Assembly (NCBI RefSeq): GCF_009857445.1
Contig: NZ_WWCN01000013.1
Location: 62,001 to 126,000, forward strand
Length of the DNA: 64,000 bases
Reading direction: 5' to 3'
Source of the DNA: Duganella flavida
Lineage (GTDB): Bacteria; Pseudomonadota; Gammaproteobacteria; Burkholderiales; Burkholderiaceae_D
Part shown: positions 61,109 to 64,000 of the stretch, one piece after another
How the letters are laid out: each line of letters opens with the position of its first letter
Position numbering within the stretch: the first letter of the stretch is position 1
Position numbers and translations under genes: made by a program
The notes under the pieces: generated by a model
The model's database searches: none
What the model was told of the DNA's origin: nothing
The model's input: only the letters and a program-made list of their open reading frames with translations

Positions 61109-61911
61109 CAATACACTCCCATGATCTGGCTGATCTGCGCGATATATTCTCCGTAGCGCGGATTGCCCTTGATGTTTTCCGGCCGCCGCGGACGCGGCAA
61201 GTCGATCGTAATATCATGGATCACGCGCCCCGGCCGCGCTGACATCACCAGCACGCGGTCCGACAGGAATACCGCTTCCTGTATGCTGTGCGTGACCAGC
61301 AGCACCGTCTTCATATGCTCCTGCCAGATGCGCAGCAGTTCGACGTTCAGCAAGTCGCGCGTCAGCGCATCGAGCGCGCCAAACGGTTCGTCCATCAGCA
61401 GGATCTGTGGATCCAGCGCGAGGATCTGGCCGATCGAGGCACGTTGCCGCATGCCGCCGGACAGCTCATGCGGATAGCTGTTCTCGAATCCCGACAAGCC
61501 AAGAGTGCGCGTCAGCTCACGCACCTTGTGCGCAACCGCCGCCGAAGGCAGCTTGCGCAACTGCGCGCCCAGCATCATATTCTGCTCCACCGTCAGCCAG
61601 GGCAGCATGTTACTGGTCTGGAAAACCACGCCGATATCGGACGTCGGTCCATGCACATCGCGGTTCGCCACTTGCACCACGCCTTCGCTGTGCGGCACTA
61701 ATCCGGCAACGATGCGCAGCAAGGTGCTCTTGCCGCAGCCGCTGGGGCCAAGAATGGAGACAAACTCCCGTTCGCGCACGGACAGCGAGACATCCTCCAG
61801 CGCATTGACCGACTGCTTGCCTGGGAAGCGCTTGACCACATCCGCCACGCGGATCGCCAGCTTGCTGGCGCCAGGCGCCACCGCCGGCATTACTTTGAGT
61901 TGAGCCATCAT
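61108..61911 (-). CDS. ABC importer ATP-binding protein (SsuB/TauB type)
   Basis: 267 residues with Walker A GPSGCGKST, Q-loop VFQTSNML, signature LSGGMRQR, Walker B LLMDEPFGALD and H-loop VTHSI. Closest in style to nitrate/sulfonate/taurine importers. The ATG overlaps the permease stop by one base. It powers uptake by the SsuC-like permease. Confidence 0.93.
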   Translation of the reverse strand: MMAQLKVMPAVAPGASKLAIRVADVVKRFPGKQSVNALEDVSLSVREREFVSILGPSGCGKSTLLRIVAGLVPHSEGVVQVANRDVHGPTSDIGVVFQTSNMLPWLTVEQNMMLGAQLRKLPSAAVAHKVRELTRTLGLSGFENSYPHELSGGMRQRASIGQILALDPQILLMDEPFGALDALTRDLLNVELLRIWQEHMKTVLLVTHSIQEAVFLSDRVLVMSARPGRVIHDITIDLPRPRRPENIKGNPRYGEYIAQISQIMGVY

Positions 61912-62654
61912 CACACCGCCTTTCCGCGCCACCAGACCGCGCGCGACAAAACTTCCACTAGCCAGTACAACAAACTGGCCAGCACCGTAATGGTCAGGAT
62001 TGCAGCAAACATCAGGTCCGTCTGCGCATTGGCCGTGGCCAGCGTCATCAGATGTCCCAACCCTTTTTCCGAACCGATGAATTCACCGACAATGGCGCCG
62101 ATCACCGCCAGCGGCATGGCGATCTTCACGCCGTCCACAAAGCTCGGTAGCGCCGACGGCAGCTGCAAGCGCAACAAGGTGTCCCAGCGCGAGGCGCCAA
62201 GTGCGCGGAAATGCTCGTCCAGATTCGCCGCGATGCCCGCCATTCCACCCAAGGTCGCAATCACCAACGGGAAGAACGCAAACAGGAAGGTGGATGCCAG
62301 CTTGGACGAAAAGCCATAGCCGAACCACACAATCATCAGCGGCGCCAGCGCAATCTTCGGCATGCTTTGCAGCGCTGTGATGAGCGGATAAAGCGTGCGC
62401 CGTGCAATCGCGCTGAAGTGAATTGCAACGCCCAGCAGCAAGCCGCCAACCACCGCCAGCGCGAATCCCGCCAGCACTTCCAGCAGCGTGACCCAGCTTT
62501 CCGCCAGCAATAGCTCGCGCTCCTGCCAGCCCGCTGCGACTACCTTGCTCAGCGACGGCATCAGGTAACTGCGCACACCGGCCAGCGTCACACCGTACTC
62601 CCATACCAGCGCCACTGCGCCCCAGAACAGAATCGTCTCCATGATGCGTTTCAT
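61911..62654 (-). CDS. ABC importer permease (SsuC/TauC type)
   Basis: 247 residues with about six membrane helices and the EAA-like loop HFRALGASRWDTLLRLQLPSALP. It belongs to the nitrate/sulfonate/bicarbonate family. One base overlaps the ATPase gene. It starts 12 bp after the VOC gene. Confidence 0.92.
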   Translation of the reverse strand: MKRIMETILFWGAVALVWEYGVTLAGVRSYLMPSLSKVVAAGWQERELLLAESWVTLLEVLAGFALAVVGGLLLGVAIHFSAIARRTLYPLITALQSMPKIALAPLMIVWFGYGFSSKLASTFLFAFFPLVIATLGGMAGIAANLDEHFRALGASRWDTLLRLQLPSALPSFVDGVKIAMPLAVIGAIVGEFIGSEKGLGHLMTLATANAQTDLMFAAILTITVLASLLYWLVEVLSRAVWWRGKAV

Positions 62655-62666
62655 GAAGGCCTCCGT

Positions 62667-63209
62667 TCAGTGTTTGCCAGACTTTGCGTCGATCACCGCT
62701 TGCGGCGGTGCGACCACAAAGTGCTTGAAGCGATACTGGTCGAAGGAGTCGATGTTCCGTTCCCACACCTGCGGGCGGTAGTCGCTGCCCGGCGGGATCT
62801 GCGTCATCTCGCAATACACCTCGACGTTGTTTCCATCCGGGTCTTTAAACACCAGGAACAGATTCTCGCCCGGACCATGCTTGCCGATGCCACGCACGAT
62901 TTCGATGCCATGTTCCTGCAGCACCTTCACGGTGCGATCGATCTCCGCGCGGTCTTCCACCAGATAGGAGAAGTGCTCCATGCCCGGCCGGCCGTAATGC
63001 GGCAGATCGTTGAAGCCTTCGGCATCCCTGGGGATCTGCGACAGCGCCAGATCGTGGTGGTCTTCGCCAGCACGCAGGAACACCATCTGGTCGGAAATCC
63101 AGTCCGATACCTGCAGGCCCACCACCTCGGTATAGAAGCGCGCCGATTTCTGAATGTCGCGCACCATCAGCACCAGGTGTCCGAGTTTTTTTGGTCGTAG
63201 TTTTTCCAT
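62667..63209 (-). CDS. VOC-family (extradiol dioxygenase-like) protein
   Basis: 180 residues with the two-module VOC fold. The metal ligands His (LGHLVLMVRDI), His (GMEHFSYLV) and Glu (NNVEVYCEM) match extradiol dioxygenases and glyoxalases. PDGNNVEVY is typical of catechol 2,3-dioxygenase-like proteins. It may open an aromatic or heteroaromatic ring. The start at 63209 follows GGAGA; the upstream ATG at 63221 has no good ribosome site. Confidence 0.85.
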   Translation of the reverse strand: MEKLRPKKLGHLVLMVRDIQKSARFYTEVVGLQVSDWISDQMVFLRAGEDHHDLALSQIPRDAEGFNDLPHYGRPGMEHFSYLVEDRAEIDRTVKVLQEHGIEIVRGIGKHGPGENLFLVFKDPDGNNVEVYCEMTQIPPGSDYRPQVWERNIDSFDQYRFKHFVVAPPQAVIDAKSGKH

Positions 63210-63235
63210 GCTTGTCTCCATGTCCGTCTTGTTTT

Positions 63236-64000
63236 TTAGTCGACGAATCGATTGGTATAGATATCGGAAGGTTTGACGCTGGTGGTGACGTTGAAGGCCT
63301 TGTGCACGAAGTCCACCGTCGACTGCATGCGTTCCTCCTGCATCCAGCCCGGCTTCTTGCCGGCGGCTTCCGGCGCCTGCATCAGCACCGTGGTCTCTTC
63401 AATCTGCTGGCGCAGCACCGTGCGGTCGATCAGCTTCTGCTGGGTGGCCACCAGCGCCACCGCTTCCTGCGGATTCTTCGACTGGAACTCATAGCCGCGA
63501 TAGGTGGCCTGCATGAAGCGCCGCACCACTTCCGGCTTCGCCGCAATCAGCTTTTCGCTGGTGACAATGCCATTGCCGTACAAATTGAGATTGAAATCGC
63601 GGTAGCGCAGCACGCCGATCTTCATGTCGTTCTTTTGCGCCATCTTCTCCAGCACCGGCTTGTTGGCGCCTTCCCAGCATTCCGCCAGGTCGATGCTGCC
63701 GTCCAGGAAGGCGGTGTTGATGACGGCGGGATCGAGGCGCAGCAGCTTGACGTAATCGGCCGGCAGCCCGTTGGCCTGCAACCACGCGGGAATCACATTG
63801 TGCAGCGGTGATGCGGCGCCACCACCGATCACCATCCCTTTCAGGTCGGCGATGGTCTTGATCTTGCGGCCTGGTTTGTCGACATAGCACAAGGCTCCCG
63901 GCCAGCGCGTATTGATCGCCCCCACCATCACCGTCTTGCCGCCCTGCGCACGGTTCAGCATTACGCTGATCGGGTCACCGTAGCCGAATTCAAACAAGCC
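63236..64000 (-). CDS. ABC importer substrate-binding protein (NMT1/THI5-like), N-terminus cut by window edge
   Basis: The C-terminal 254 residues of a periplasmic binding protein of the nitrate/taurine/thiamine-precursor class; the frame stays open to the right edge. Features such as GALCYVDKPGRKIKTIADLKG and ANGLPADYVKLLRLDP fit this family. It feeds the permease and ATPase encoded downstream. The ligand is not deducible. The signal peptide and start are outside the window. Confidence 0.88.
   Translation of the reverse strand, partial: GLFEFGYGDPISVMLNRAQGGKTVMVGAINTRWPGALCYVDKPGRKIKTIADLKGMVIGGGAASPLHNVIPAWLQANGLPADYVKLLRLDPAVINTAFLDGSIDLAECWEGANKPVLEKMAQKNDMKIGVLRYRDFNLNLYGNGIVTSEKLIAAKPEVVRRFMQATYRGYEFQSKNPQEAVALVATQQKLIDRTVLRQQIEETTVLMQAPEAAGKKPGWMQEERMQSTVDFVHKAFNVTTSVKPSDIYTNRFVD

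Overview
The window looks like a chromosomal segment of a high-GC Gram-negative betaproteobacterium. General porins, a TonB-dependent receptor, FecIR-type signalling, Lhr, a sigma-54 dicarboxylate system and GH127 sugar genes together suggest the Oxalobacteraceae (Massilia/Duganella-like). That placement is inferred from protein character, not from a marker gene. Genes are packed tightly, with no intergenic gap above about 170 bp. I see no rRNA, tRNA, CRISPR array, insertion sequence or phage gene.

Layout. 1-12 kb: a membrane PAS-GGDEF diguanylate cyclase (cut by the left edge), a large double-kinase hybrid sensor, the helicase lhr and an AsmA-family protein. 12-17.6 kb: a C4-dicarboxylate unit dctA-porin-dctB-dctD on the minus strand, preceded by a good -24/-12 (sigma-54) promoter and a leader hairpin. 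17.6-22 kb: an exported GH127 glycosidase and an SGNH/CE2-like esterase. 21-26 kb: a LysR/SDR divergent pair, an exported RNase T2, a small proline-rich lipoprotein and a TPR-GGDEF protein. 26-31 kb: an iron-uptake unit (ECF sigma factor, FecR, STN-containing TonB receptor, PepSY protein) behind a Fur box. 31-39 kb: LysR-controlled drug-efflux-type MFS plus tautomerase, two unrecognised proteins, a DsbA/FrnE-like protein, an SDR lacking its catalytic Tyr, another LysR and a FucP-like sugar transporter. 39-42.5 kb: a secreted carboxylesterase and a dCache chemoreceptor.

42.5-55.7 kb is a catabolic operon, read right to left, for the 3-hydroxyanthranilate/2-aminomuconate branch of kynurenine breakdown. 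It encodes 2-aminomuconic semialdehyde dehydrogenase, a second RidA protein, oxopentenoate hydratase, acetaldehyde dehydrogenase, hydroxyoxovalerate aldolase, oxalocrotonate decarboxylase, 2-aminomuconate deaminase, 3-hydroxyanthranilate dioxygenase, ACMS decarboxylase, an amino-acid permease, kynureninase, a porin and an exported LVIVD-repeat-type protein. A strong terminator follows. The set takes 3-hydroxykynurenine or 3-hydroxyanthranilate to pyruvate and acetyl-CoA; the earlier tryptophan-to-kynurenine genes are not in the window.

55.7-64 kb is a second, tightly coupled minus-strand unit. It holds an SsuABC/NMT1-type ABC importer (binding protein cut by the right edge), a VOC dioxygenase-like protein, an alpha/beta hydrolase, a DHDPS-family lyase, a RidA protein, a RutE-like nitroreductase, a TauE/SafE exporter, a GntR/FCD regulator and a LysR regulator. 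The gene combination implies uptake and breakdown of a nitrogen-containing small molecule whose identity I cannot assign. This is the best candidate for an undescribed pathway in the window.
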